NCBI GenBank assembly: GCA_009760885.1
Contig: CM019717.1
Span: 50,863,366-50,927,365 of the forward strand
Length of the DNA: 64,000 nt
Source: Achatina immaculata
Lineage: Eukaryota > Mollusca > Gastropoda > Stylommatophora > Achatinidae
Reading direction: 5' to 3'
Of this stretch, positions 52,272-63,534 are shown in pieces; the first letter of the stretch is position 1, and each line of letters begins with the position of its first letter. The notes beneath the pieces were generated by a model. That model saw only the letters and a list, made by a program, of their open reading frames with translations. It was not told where the DNA came from and did not search any database. The translations under genes and the position numbers were made by a program.

Positions 52272-53678
52272 GGTTCTAAAGACTGTTATTGCCGGAGGTG
52301 GGTGGAGGATACGCTCTCCACTCCAACGGCGTGCGTCTCAAATAGCCTCTGACAGTCAAGACCAGCTCCTGGCCTTCTCGTGGCAGAACTGTTTAAACTG
52401 ACAGGAGAAGGAGCGAAGGCGAATATCTGGCGCCTGAAAACCAGACGATTAGGGTAGATGAGAGTCATGTTTGGTAGCTCATCTACCACTGCTGGCGAGA
52501 TTCTTCAGCCGCCGTGCGTGGCACGCGGCTCCTCCCGGCCAGTGAAGAAAGGTGCAAATAGGGTTGCCGTGCGGCACCACTGTGGAAAAGATGAAAGAAA
52601 GGATAAAGCGAAGCAAACAGTAGTCAAATCATGGCACCTCTAGTTTTGGAGGTCGGCCACGTCCTAAATGCACTCATATCAAGCGGAATGCCTGAACCGG
52701 CTTAACCCAGAGGTTAAGACACTACTGGCGAGATTCTTCAGATGCCGCGCGTGGAGAAAGCTCCTCCCGGCCAAGGAAGAAAATGCGGAAAAAGGTTGTT
52801 GCGTGGCGCCGATGGGAAAAGGTGATGGAAGGGATAAAGTGAAACTTTACCGGTATGTCCAGTAGTATCGCGGTGAGAGCTACTCATACCACGGCGTCTC
52901 TGCTCTAGAGGTCAGCCACGTCCGAAATACACCCATACTGGTGAAATATACCTAAACCGGCTTACATCAGGGGTGAAACTTGATGGCTACGCATATCACG
53001 GTACCTCTGCTCTAGAGGTCGGTCATGTCATAAACACACCCATACTGGGATAATATGCCTAAATCGCCTCAACCCAGTGGTGGAAGTCACTAGTGGCGAG
53101 GATTCATCCTCCTGGACAAAGCTCCGTCCTGGTCACAACTAGGATGGGTAGCGCCCACGACCACAAAATGCTGAAGTCGGAGACACTGGACCAGGGCAGT
53201 CTAGATAGGCAACCACCTCTCACCCGGCGGGGATGTATGCGTATCCTAATCACGCTGAGGTTTTCCGGTGAGAAAGTTCAACGCTGGACCGGATGGGGAA
53301 CCACCTCTCACCCGACGGCGATACACGGGTATCTCAAAACACGTCGAGGTTTTCCGGTGAGAAAGTCCAACTCTGACCTGGATGAGCAACCACCTCTCAT
53401 CTAGCGGGGATATACTGATATCCAAAACACGTTGAGGTTTTCCAGTGAGAAAGTCCAACTCTAGATCAAACTGATGCAACGAAAACCACGGTGTCACGCA
53501 ATCCCGCTTCAGATACCCACCAAGAATACAGGCTCAAGCCGTGCGATACTCTGAACCTCTTGTGTTCCTCTCAGGGATCTCATTTGGTCCATTGGGGACT
53601 ACGGGACCTATGGAGGACCACAGGTTATTCAGTAGGATCACAGGGCGATCTTGGTGGTAGAAGCGAACGAAGGAGAAG
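52272..53678 (+). mobile_element. Element D, copy 2, inside LINE C
   Basis: 1407 bp, colinear with 30444-31936. It has the start GGTTCTAAAGACTG, module 1 (GCCGTGCGTGGCACGCGGCT and CCGCGCGTGGAG), module 2 (GTCTCTGCTCTAGAGGTC type) and module 3 starting about 53212, 53300 and 53389, plus an AAG-rich end. It interrupts LINE C exactly between ACATTAAA and ACGTCATG; only AAA is shared at the two junctions (52269-52271 and 53679-53681). No coding capacity; ORFs across it are shadows. Confidence 0.88.
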
Positions 53679-53880
53679 AAACGTCATGATAATCTACAGA
53701 AGACCGTCTTGGAAGGGTGCATAATGGGAAAAATAAAGAGAGGAAGACCAAGGCGAAGATGCCTGCAAGACATCGCTGCATCAGTAGCAGACCATCTTGC
53801 TCACAACCGAGAGGCCTACAGAAGTGCTGTTAGGGAGGCAAGGTTCCACAAGGGATATGCAAATGAATGAATGAATGATC
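53679..53880 (+). pseudogene. LINE C 3' end, distal side of element D
   Basis: AACGTCATGATAATCTACAG continues the LINE C frame with KTVLEGCIMGKIKRGRPRRR CLQDI, HLAHNREAYRSAVREARF and ends in (GAAT)n. A deletion removes part of the DLEMDAAA segment. Confidence 0.88.
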
Positions 53881-54017
53881 ATATGTATGTATGTATGTAC
53901 GTATGTATGTATGTATGTATGTATGTGTGTGTGTATGTATGTATGTATGTATGTATGTGTATGTATGTATGTATGTATGTATGTATGTATGTATGTATGT
54001 ATGTATGTATGTATGTA
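53881..54017. repeat. (ATGT)n microsatellite
   Basis: Nearly pure TATG run; the long IHTY and VCMY frames are repeat artefacts. Confidence 0.98.
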
Positions 54018-56269
54018 CATTAAAAAACATATATTAGACAGTGTTTGGAATTATCTGCGGTTTCAGTTCATTCGCGGGCTACTCAGAACCTATCCTTCGC
54101 GGATATAAAAGGAATATGGTACTTTTAGCTGTGTTTGAAAGCGGTATTTAAAAAAAAAATCATGACAAATATTCTCGTATTCAAGATAGATCTACCCTCA
54201 GTTCTCCTAATCTTTTTTCCCTGGTGTCCAAATATGTCTACTCTGTATAGTATTCTATGGATATATCTTTTCATCATTGGTACACACACACACACTCACT
54301 CACATACACACACACGTAAGCATCCTTATATAACATTGTTAGTTGTGTATTATATATATATATTTTTTGGTTGATGGCATTAGTGTTCTTTACTATCATA
54401 TTACTGAAGAAGATGTTCTTTAATCAACACATCACACATCGAGGTTTCACAATATTTCAACATTCACTAGACCAGAGCAAGTCCGATGAAATGTTCACTG
54501 AATTCATTTATTTTGACAGATAAAATCAAGACATATTGTCCTCAACAATCTCTTGGAATAAGATGTAATATTACATACATTTCGTTAGATTCATCATTGT
54601 AGATCATAATCATTTGTTCTGAATATCAAAGTTTCTCACATTTTACATGCAGTATTTCAGCAATGTTCTCAACTTCACAATATTCTATATTTCATACGAG
54701 AACATTTCCAACTCATTACTATATCAGATCTGCACCACTTGGTCAATCAGTTACACGACTAAATCACTGTACTCGAAGTTTCAAAAGTAACAAATCTTCC
54801 AAATCACTTGCAACACATCTTCATTCTAACACTACTTCTCGTTCTCTTTCCTGTTCTTCTACTAGACTGTGTTCTACTGTCTTCCTTCCCTTGCCATCCC
54901 TCTAAAACTACCCACCCCCCCCCCCACCCCCCAGACGTAAGTTAATCGTCCAATAGGCCACGCCTCTAAATATTTAATTGATCGTCTGACCTAATAGGTC
55001 TACTCCTTTGTTTCCAAAACAGAGCGCAAATTTGCGTCCTAAAATTAGTAGCCGTGCCCTACGTGTTAGTCGCTTCAATTCCGTCTATCTAATTGTTATT
55101 TTTAATTAAGCCCATTATCTCTTTCATAGCGTATGCTTCAGGGAGTAGTCCGTTCTCTATTCCGTCGCTAACAACAAGTCATTTGGCCTTACTACATCCG
55201 TCAAATGTCAATGTCTAAATTTTCCACCTCGGCTAGGTGTTCTTGTTAGTACTGGACTAATTTACATCCGAGCGTCCTTCCTTAGTATTTCCTATCTCTC
55301 GGCGTCACTTAGTCTGTCTTTTGCCTTCTCTGTTTACTTTTAATTAGCGATTTGGATTTTGAAATATCTACTCTTCCGATCGTTCTGTCCTAACATTATG
55401 TCGCCGGCGTTTACCTCTCCTATCTTTGTCAGCGTTTTGCATTTCCAAGTATCTACTCTTCTGTTGCTATTTGATGTTACTATTTTGCCCATAATATATT
55501 CATAATTATATTCATAATTATATTCATAATCGTATCATTAATAATAATAATGATACTATAATCATTACTTACAAGGCTATGCTACACTTACACTGTATAC
55601 ACACACACACACTTATAAACATTTTAAAACATTTCTTAATCCTTCATAACACAGCAAGAATTCTCATTGAAATTTCTGATAGTCTGATATAAGTGTCATA
55701 TTCTCTCCCCCCCCCCTCTCTCTTTCTGTCTGTCGTCTGTCTGTCTGTCTATCTGTGTCTCTCTCTCTCTCTCATAAATGGTTTGTGAATTCTCGAGGTT
55801 AAGCCATACGTATTTTGCCTCTTTATTTTGCTACATTAGAGCCTCTTAGTGTGCCACGATATCTTTGAAGCTGAACATGGTGGCAATATTCCCCTAAAAT
55901 ATTGTTCTTGCCTCTATTACAGATCCCGAACTGTTATAATAAATGTTATTAATTAAATATTGTACTATAAGCTGAGTGCCAGCAAGTGTGGTCATCTTCA
56001 CATCTATAAAATATAAAGAAATATACAAGTTTGTTTTTGTTTTTACTCAGGGAGATTCATTCCGTGATTAATCTTTTAGAGATTCCGATAAAATGTTTAC
56101 TTTGTCCTGGGCAATCAAAGACATGTTTAACCTAGAGACACTGTACACTCGCTGTATCAGTACAGTATGTATTATTAACGCGAACATCTCCATCACGCCG
56201 TAGGGATACCTTCCTAAACCATAAAGTGTCAAGTGTTCATATTTTCATTGCGTTGTTGATACGTTAGAC
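54018..56269. other. Long AT-rich region, no gene recognised
   Basis: Holds a CA run (54284-54315), a C10 plus C6 tract (54914-54932), (ATTCAT) units at 55495-55530, a small hairpin GTATCATT...AATGATAC near 55535-55560 and CT/GTCT runs (55705-55775). ORF 54663-54905 is Ser/Thr rich without a recognised domain. A weak internal echo exists between AAATATCTACTCTTCCGATC (55361) and AAGTATCTACTCTTCTGTTG (55448). Confidence 0.45.
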
Positions 56270-56695
56270 CAGAGGTTCCCAAACTTTCTGTGATAGCGAC
56301 CCTAAACCAGCAATGGTTCGTTAGCCCTCAACCCTTGAAGCAGATTAAAGAAAAAAAATATTGAAATTCAACAAAAATGAATTAATAATATGTCGCTTAC
56401 CGTGGCGTAAATTTGCCACTAATAAAGAATGTATAATCTCACTTCCCAAATATTACATTTCTCAAAATTTTATAAAATACCCAAAAACAGTAGAAAAAAT
56501 ATAAATAAAATGTCAGTAGATATTGGTCAGTGTAGCTTTTGTTATTTTAATACACAGAAGCACAGAGTAGGAGAATTTCCTTAAAATCCTTTAAAGTTTC
56601 TTTTTTTTAAAAAATATATTTTGGTTACCTCTGACTTTTGCGACCCTAATTTAGGTCACGGCCTGAAACTGATAACCGGAGATGAAGACGCTTTC
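56270..56695. mobile_element. Possible hAT MITE (left end clear, right end degraded)
   Basis: CAGAGGTTCCCAAACTTTCT at 56270 followed by GCGACCCTAAA is typical of hAT left ends. Near 56640 TTTTGCGACCCTAATTTAGG resembles the subterminal right side. The final CTG-type terminus is not intact and no TSD was found. Confidence 0.5.
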
Positions 56696-56699
56696 CAAT

Positions 56700-57018
56700 G
56701 TGACAGTTACCGAACCATAGCTGACATGCTAGCCTTAGAGTTGATGAACCATAACCGACCAAGACCCTGTCTCGTCTACTCCGTTGATGCTCTCCAGTAA
56801 AAGGCCAAGCCTGGCTGACGGGATAGAGATCGCCATAGTCCTCATGGTGGTGGAGTCTGATAAAGAAGTACTCCACACGCCTTAGTTTTTAGCTCCAGCC
56901 AGGGACTGAAAAAATAACTGCTATAGCTCAGTCCGACGCGATGCTGTGCCTCACCATCCTCGCCGCATAAGCTGCAAAGAGCACACGGTCTCAGCTTCAG
57001 GAGACTCAATAAGAAGAA
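56700..57018 (+). mobile_element. S1 dispersed repeat with AAG tail
   Basis: ACCATAGCTGACATGCTAGC, GACCAAGACCCTGTCTCGTC, GATCGCCATAGTCCTCATGG, GGTGGAGTCTG and a diverged 3' part, ending in AATAAGAAGAAGAG. Confidence 0.82.
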
Positions 57019-57202
57019 GAGGCTGGGAACCACTGTCTGATTGCCTTGTTTTTCCCTGGCTCTTGAGGCTGAGAACCACTGTCTGATTGCCTTGTTTCTC
57101 CCTGGCTCTTGAGGCTGAGAACCACTGTCTGATTGCCTTGTTTCTCGCTGGCTCTTGAGGCTACGAACCGCTGTCTAATTGCCTTGTTTCCCCCTGGCTC
57201 TT
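57019..57202. repeat. 46-bp minisatellite, 4 units
   Basis: GAGGCTGAGAACCACTGTCT + GATTGCCTTGTTTCTCCCTG + GCTCTT, starting 57019, 57065, 57111 and 57157. The GAACCACTGTC core resembles an inverted hAT end, so the array may have grown from one. Confidence 0.97.
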
Positions 57203-57310
57203 GAAGGAGCCTCGTATCTATTTCAACACCTGCTCGAATCCTACGGCTGGATTCGAACCAACACCCTCTCCAGGAGAGAGAAAGCACTGATAGCTTCGTT
57301 TCTAAGATGC
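57203..57310 (-). mobile_element. tRNA-like SINE head fragment
   Basis: The minus strand contains B box GGTTCGAATCC (complement at about 57250) and an upstream A-box-like region near 57300. Body identity is unclear because the 46-bp array follows. Confidence 0.4.
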
Positions 57311-57351
57311 CCTTGATGCAAATATTTACGTAAAAAGCTGTGAACTTCCTG

Positions 57352-57482
57352 TAACATGAAAAAAATGGCTCTCAGTGGTTTTGCTAAATTATGCCATATA
57401 ACGGAATTTAGAACAGTTTTCCCTCTATTATCAGAACGAAGTTCTCCGTTTATATTACATCTTTCTTTGCTAACTGTTCCCT
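57352..57482 (-). repeat. Segment Q, copy 1
   Basis: Reverse complement of 58356-58478 at roughly four-fifths identity by eye. Shared blocks are GGGAACAGTTAGCA, AATAGAGGGAAAACT, AAATTCCGTTATATG and CATAATTTAGCAAAAC. Both copies keep a related open frame (DNRGKT.LNSVI.HNLAK). Confidence 0.8.
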
Positions 57483-57539
57483 CTCCCCCTCCCTCCTCTA
57501 TCTCCCCCATCTCTTCCTTTTTCGATTGAAAAGTAGCTA

Positions 57540-57550
57540 TATATATATAT

Positions 57551-57593
<43 letters not shown>

Positions 57594-57603
57594 ATATATA
57601 TTT
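57540..57603. repeat. (AT)n microsatellite
   Basis: AT run with phase breaks. Confidence 0.95.
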
Positions 57604-57777
57604 GTATAAAATAACTTGTAGCCAGTGATTGTGAAATGGCCCCAACTTGGTGGAAGCTATTCCATGAGCGTGTCAGTAACGGCTTGACATTAGTAAAATA
57701 AGAATATTCTCCAGTCCCTGATGTGATAACCAATCTTATTCCACTTTGGCACGCTAAATTAGCTTCCCCAAGCCCAT

Positions 57778-57900
57778 GTGAAGACTTTGTGAGGACACTG
57801 TTAACAGAGACCAGTTTGGTAGGCATAAAATCCCATAATGAGGTTGAAAATCTCGCTGAAAACGGAAAAAAAAACTTGGCGAATTACCACGTGAGCCCTG
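57778..57900 (+). pseudogene. LINE I 3'-end fragment
   Basis: Encodes FVRTLLTETSLVGIKSHNEV ENLAENGKK, matching LKRTLLREAKLISIKSLDEV ERLAEDRKGW of the copy at 47823-48478. Confidence 0.75.
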
Positions 57901-58104
57901 TGTGACTTTTTAAAGGAGTGAGAAGGATGTAAGATGTAAGATGTAAGATGATGTGAAAACAGACCAGACCTCGGTTAACATAAAAAGAAGAAAAAAATCG
58001 AACGTCGTTACAACTGGCAGGTTTAAGGTGGGGATTTACTTTTATTTTGTTGTTTTGTTCTTCAAGAATATTTTTTTTAAAGTTTGAATAAGATAAATAA
58101 TAGA
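57901..58104. other. No recognisable feature
   Basis: Short spacer with GATGTAA triplication near 57929-57950. Confidence 0.35.
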
Positions 58105-58212
58105 CTTCTTCTTCTTCTTCTTCTTCCCTGAAACTGTGAGCAAGCGATGTGATGAAGAAGTTGAGGCACAGCGTCTGTTGGTAGCTGGTTATAGCGGCTA
58201 TTTTTTCATTTC
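58105..58212 (-). mobile_element. S1 3'-end fragment
   Basis: (TTC)n then CCTGAAACTGTGAGCAAGCG and GTTGAGGCACAGCGTC, diverged from the usual AACTGCGAGCTG...GAGGCACAGCATCG block. It stops at the phenylalanine-like TTTTTTCA region. Confidence 0.6.
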
Positions 58213-58218
58213 AAAAAG

Positions 58219-58219
58219 G

Positions 58220-58252
<33 letters not shown>

Positions 58253-58288
58253 GAGAGAGAAAGAGAGAGAGAGAAAGAGAGAGAGAAA

Positions 58289-58350
<62 letters not shown>

Positions 58351-58352
58351 GG
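58219..58352. repeat. (GA)n/(GAAA)n microsatellite
   Basis: Long purine run; the ORF at 58136-58372 is an RERE artefact. Confidence 0.97.
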
Positions 58353-58355
58353 CAT

Positions 58356-58478
58356 GGGAACAGTTAGCATAGAAAAAAGTAACGTAAATGGAGAACGTTA
58401 TTTTGACAATAGAGGGAAAACTTTTTTAAATTCCGTTATATGCCATAATTTAGCAAAACAACTAAGAAGCCATTTCTG
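58356..58478 (+). repeat. Segment Q, copy 2
   Basis: Inverse partner of 57352-57482, beginning immediately after a purine run as copy 1 does. Confidence 0.8.
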
Positions 58479-58709
58479 TATTTTCTTGTTGCATTCGGTT
58501 TTTTTTTGTGTGACGTCATTCATGCTAAGTTTTCTCTAACCTCTTTGTTTGTCTATTGCATGCCGGGAAAATAGTTACTATTTACAATTTGGTCGTAACA
58601 GCTTCGTGTAAATAGCATTTCACCGATAAGTGTACTGTTGTAGCTTGTATTATATACAATAACAGATAAGAGGACATTCAGCCTTAAATAAATTAATGGG
58701 ATTGTTTTT

Positions 58710-58869
58710 CAGATCATCAATCATTTAGTGATTACTTCTGTCCTGTTCTCAGATTATCAATCACTTAGTGATTACTTTTGTGCCGTTCTCAGATTATTAA
58801 TCATTTAGTGGTTACTTTTCTCATGCTTTCTGATTATTAGCCACTTCTTGACTGCTTTTGTGTTAGCCT
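58710..58869. repeat. 40-bp minisatellite, 4 units
   Basis: Units CAGATCATCAATCATTTAGT + GATTACTTCTGTCCTGTTCT with increasing divergence. Confidence 0.92.
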
Positions 58870-58994
58870 TCCACAATGTAATTCAGAAAAAAAAAACGTG
58901 ACAACAGTTTAGATAAAGCATTTCGTACGTTGTTATATAGTAAAGTAGGCAACTATCTCGTATTTTACGGGAAGTTCCCGTATTTTAAGGATTT

Positions 58995-59440
58995 GTCCTA
59001 AAATGCTATATTGAACCTTTCTTGTTATATGGAAGTGAATCATGGACAATAGGCAAGTCTGCACAAAAATCATTGGAAGCAGCAGAAATGTGGTTTATTA
59101 GAAGAATGTTGCGAATCCCCTGGACAGCAAAAATAACTAATGAAGAATGTATGAGAAGAGCTGGAGAGACAAAAAAACCTTGTCAAAAAGATAAGAGAAA
59201 GACAATGTACTTTCATAGGACATGCAATGAGAAGAGGGGGCATTGAAAATATTATAACAACAGGAAAAATAGAAGGAAGAAGATCAAGAGGAAGACCAAG
59301 AGAAATGATACTGGACAGTCTGACGGGATGGTGTGAGAGGAGATCACCAACTGAGCTGATGGCCTGCATGAAGGATCGGATACTCTGGAGAAGCATAATA
59401 GCCAACGCCAGTCGGCATGGCACATGATGATGATGATGTC
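58995..59440 (+). pseudogene. LINE B C-terminal region, plus copy
   Basis: Frames encode LLYGSESWTIGKSAQKSLEA, MWFIRRMLRIPWTAK, NEECMRRAGETKK, then after frameshifts GRRSRGRPREMILDSLTGWC and MACMKDRILWRSIIANASRH. It ends in (ATG)n at 59424-59440. 5' truncated at about 58995. Confidence 0.9.
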
Positions 59441-59779
59441 CCCGGAATCGTATTATTTCAGTCGGGACTTTCTGGATGTCCGCTATATTGAAAAAAAATG
59501 TCCCATATTGTCCCATATTCTCATCTTTCATGCCACCTATTCGGAAATAAAAGAATTTCAGTGTTTGCGTTGGATAAACCAAAGGAGAAATGTGATGCAC
59601 GGCAAGGCAGAGCATACCACTGACTGAAATTCAGGACAGTACTTTGACTGTCATATTTGTAAGTGAAGTTATAAATGTAACACTGATTTAAAATATGCTT
59701 TAAAACTACAATTGTAATCTGAAACATATTTCGTTTTTATTTTCATTATTTTAAAAAATCCACTTAAAAGAAACCTTCT
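59441..59779. other. No recognisable feature
   Basis: Nothing recognised apart from a short TGTCCCATAT duplication near 59500. Confidence 0.35.
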
Positions 59780-59960
59780 TCTTAGTTCTTCTCTTCTTAC
59801 TTCTTCTTCTTACTCCTTCTTCTTCTTACTCCTTCTTCTTCTTCTTACTTCTTCTTCTTCTTCTTACTCCTTCTTCTTACTTCTTCTTCTTCTTACTTCT
59901 TCTTCTTCTTACTTCTTCTTACTTCTTCTTCTTCTTACTTCTTCTTACTTCTTCTTCTTC
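59780..59960. repeat. (TTC)n / TTCTTACT-rich tract
   Basis: CTT repeats with regular TACT interruptions. Confidence 0.96.
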
Positions 59961-61340
59961 AGTTTTCCGAGCCATTAAGGCTCACTGCTGCAGATAAAGT
60001 TCGCCCCCATTCCTCTCTATTTCTAACCTTGTCTCTCCAGTTGGTGACACCAATTTCTTTCATATCCTCTTCTATGTTGTTAAAAGAAATCTAGTTACAT
60101 TATTTTATTGTGATGAGTTGCTTTATCTGGGTGTGTTGCTTTTTCATAGTAGCTCTGTTTTGTTTTTTCTTTAGCTGGTTTGTTTGAAGATAAAAATATT
60201 TTCAAATCTGATGTTACTTGTTAGCGAAAATTTTGTAAAAGCAGTGGGATTTTAACTTGTGAAGGTTTAAATTTCTTCCCTTAGTCATTTAGTTAAGGAA
60301 AATCTTTTTTTGTTTTGTTTTGTTAAAAACCCCCATTCGTTTCCTCCAAGTGTTCCTCGTAACTTCGAATTAGAAAGCTTAGCTATGCTTCAGAAACTAA
60401 GACTTTAGAGCAGCGATTGTATTTGAATGTGCACTTGTTGGACATATTGTGTTAGCTATTTATTATGCCTATTATTTCCTTCCCCTTTGCAATATTATGT
60501 ACTTATTACTTTTTTGTGTTCCAGGTATGCGTAGGCAGTTGATGGATTATTCATTCGGCTGTACAGGTCTAAGATTAGGGGCCCTGAAGAGGTGGGGGGG
60601 GGGGGGGGGGGGGGAGGAAGGGGGCTCAGCGTCAAAGTTAAAAAAAACTCCAGCAAATATAGGTCATTGTTTCATACGACAATAATTTAGATTTATTACT
60701 TCTACGCTGGCACGTTATTATTATCCAGAAGACAATCCCAGTCACTGTGTTTAAGAGAAATAAGGAACTGGGCTTTGGTTAATTATTCCCCACTAGTAAA
60801 CATTCCTTAGCTAAACAGTTGTGTATCTGGTGCTGAACTGGAAACGAGAGAATTGCGGTATGTGCAGATATAGACCTACAGATAACGATATAGAAATTTG
60901 GTCATGTGTCAACTGCGCGTAAAATCACGCGAAAAAAAAAAAAATGTTTGATTTCACGAGCAGGTGTTTGTTCACTGCAGTACTTTCAGACAGCATTGTG
61001 AATTTGTTACACACAACCCATACATTGTAATTCTCTTCGCTTGTGGACAACATTACGGCACCGACGACCCACATGTGTAAACAAACGCCCACTTTTGTTT
61101 GCGTCCTTGGAATGTTGACTGTATTAATTTTCTTTCAGGGAAAGTTTTTTTTTTCGTCGTTTGCCCGTTTTTTTTTTTTTCATAGCTGGGACAGTTCGTC
61201 TCTTGCTTTCAGTTCGCCATTTAACTTCTCTTATAAAGGGGGTGGGGATAGAAAAAGTAAATGGGAGGAGGGGAGGGGGGTGTTCTACCAAAGAGAATCA
61301 ACATTTTCAAACAGTTCATCGGCTTCAGAACCAGGCTAGA
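59961..61340. other. No gene recognised
   Basis: A G20-like run at about 60594-60614 and A/T runs. Plus frames 60449-60685 and 61043-61339 lack motifs. Confidence 0.4.
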
Positions 61341-61472
61341 ATGAATGAATGAATGAATGAATGAATAATCTTTATTTTTAAAGAGTAAAGAATTGGGCAC
61401 GCAGGCCCGTCTTACATTCTGCCCTTCGACACTCCATCTTTCATTCTTCCCACACACTTGATTTAGTACAAA
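61341..61472 (-). mobile_element. LINE G 3' end, short copy
   Basis: (GAAT)n tail then the GGGCACGCAGGCCCGTCTTA block; truncated after TTAGTACAAAAA. Confidence 0.85.
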
Positions 61473-62559
61473 AAGAGGCAGAAGTAACACTGCAGAGAGT
61501 AGGAAGAGAGTGGGTTTAGATCAGTTCAGTAGAGCTCCAGTCAACCCAGATCTAAAGTGGGTGCATGACACCTGAAATCAATAGAGAGTATCTCTCTATA
61601 AGGCTAAGCGGGCTGTACACCTGGCTGTCAGTGTATTAAGCGAAAGGATTTTTGTGTAAGGATCACTCCCATGGCTAATAAGATCACGCTAAAGTTTAGA
61701 ACCAGTGAGAGGAAAAGACTATAATTTTATTACTTTTTAAAAAATTAAGTAATAAATTTTCAGAACTTACCTCTAAATACACAATCATACATAAGTGTAT
61801 ACTAAATACTAAGAGTGAAAAGCAAACAAAGGCTTTGGTTAAAAGGCAACATTTATTGAAGTTCCAGTAAGTTTGCGAGCATTTTATATTATTTTTTTAC
61901 TAACGCTGCAAGAAACGAAATGTGTGTCCGAGATAGACAGACAGACGGACAGACGGACGGATGGATGGATAGATGGATGGACGGATGGATGGATGATTGA
62001 ATGGATGGATAGATGCTTGAAGAAAAGAACAAGTTTGTGCCTGTTACAACAAACAAGGGACACAATTCTTTTCAAGTCTCTATAATAAACAGAATCTGCA
62101 AGGGAAATAACTGCTCCTTCCTCATTTAAATTTGTTTAAAAATTCACATTGCATTCCACATGGGATGAATCTTTCCACATCTCTGTGTGTTTTGTACAGA
62201 GTTAGTTTTATTATCTTCAAAGTTCAGCTGTCGAGATCTCATTGATTTTTTTTTCCGTGCAGATTTCCATTAACACAGAAATGCCACTATCATTTAAAAA
62301 AGAACATAATCTCAAATTGTGACGTTTTGGACCTTGCGAGTTGGCGTGAGAATTGTTTGAGAGCAGAATCTTAAGAATTTTAGGTTCCATCAATGAATAT
62401 GACAACGGACTTCAGGGAAGTGAGAATTAGCAGAGATATTTAAAACTTGTACATGGAATCACTAATCACTTACATCATGAAGGCTAGGAGATTACAAAGG
62501 CTGTGACCGTATGGAAAGAATATTGACGAAAAGTAAAAACACACACACACACATATATA
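61473..62559. other. No gene; (GACA)/(GGAT) tract
   Basis: Compound (GACA)n-(GGAT)n at about 61936-62005. The rest is unrecognised, AT-rich. Confidence 0.45.
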
Positions 62560-63010
62560 CATAAGATAAAAGAGACGACCACAGTGCACAATACGGCGAA
62601 GATGGAGAGACAAAACAATAATATATAAGATAAAATGGATGAGCAAGATGCACAATACGGCGAAGATGGAGAGACAAAACAATAATATATAAGATAAAAT
62701 GGATGAGCAAGATGCACAATACGGCGAAGATGGAGAGACAAAACAGTAATATATAAAATAAAATAGATGACCAAGGTGCAGAATACGGCGAAGATGAAGA
62801 GACAAAACAGTAATATATAAGATAAAATGGATGAGCAAGATGCAGAATACTGCGAAGATGAAGAGACAAAACAGTAATATATAAGATAAAAATTTGCCAG
62901 AGGTGCAGAATACGGTGAAGATGGAGAGACAAAACAGTAATATATAAGATAAAAGGGATAACCAAAGTGTAGAATACGGCGAAAATGGAGAGACAAAACA
63001 GAAGACGATG
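62560..63010. repeat. 64-bp minisatellite, about 7 units
   Basis: Units GCACAATACGGCGAAGATGG + AGAGACAAAACAATAATATA + TAAGATAAAATGGATGAGCA + AGAT. Several variants (TGCAGAATACGG, CCAAGGTG). All three minus-strand frames are open across it; the longest (63176-62484, 230 codons) starts in flanking unique sequence. I treat the frames as repeat-derived. Confidence 0.96.
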
Positions 63011-63500
63011 AAAGAATAAACAGAGAGAGACTCCCAGAGACTGTGGGAACCTTGAATAAGACATCTCTCCTCACTGAAAATTTTATGTTATAACTAACGA
63101 AAGGCATCTCATTAATATGTAAAGTAATCAAATATTTAGGTGCATCTAAACACTCAAACACTGAAACAGATTCCAAGTTAAACTAGAGTGAGTTTTGTTC
63201 ACTGGACTAATAAACATTGTATAGAGGTCTTCTTGAGAAAACTGAAATATTATAAGAATACATTCGGATGTCATCCACTACAAAGAGCTTTTGAGAATGT
63301 GATATCTCAGCTCTAAAACATCACATTCACATGCTGACGTAGAGAGACAGTTTTTATCAACATGAATCTGGCCAAATCTTTGCTGAGAAACAAAACTGAG
63401 TTGGGATTTTCGTTCCTGTTGTTTTAATGGTCATCTTTGGCTTATCAAGGAACTGAAGGGCTGCTGCACTTATCTGCCGCCTCCTGAAGTTTTAGAAGAT
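63011..63500. other. No recognisable feature
   Basis: Nothing recognised. Confidence 0.35.
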
Positions 63501-63534
63501 GTCATCATCATCATCATCATAATCATCATCATCA
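63501..63534. repeat. (ATC)n tract (LINE B tail)
   Basis: ATC run immediately outside the minus-strand LINE B 3' end. Confidence 0.95.

Noticed and set aside
53093..53404. Coding gene inside element D
   Set aside because: The frames follow the 88-bp module repeat; no motif, and the equivalent frame in copy 1 differs.
53781..54030. Tyr/His/Ile repeat proteins
   Set aside because: Translation of an (ATGT)n microsatellite.
58136..58372. Arg/Glu repeat protein
   Set aside because: Translation of a (GA)n tract following an S1 fragment.
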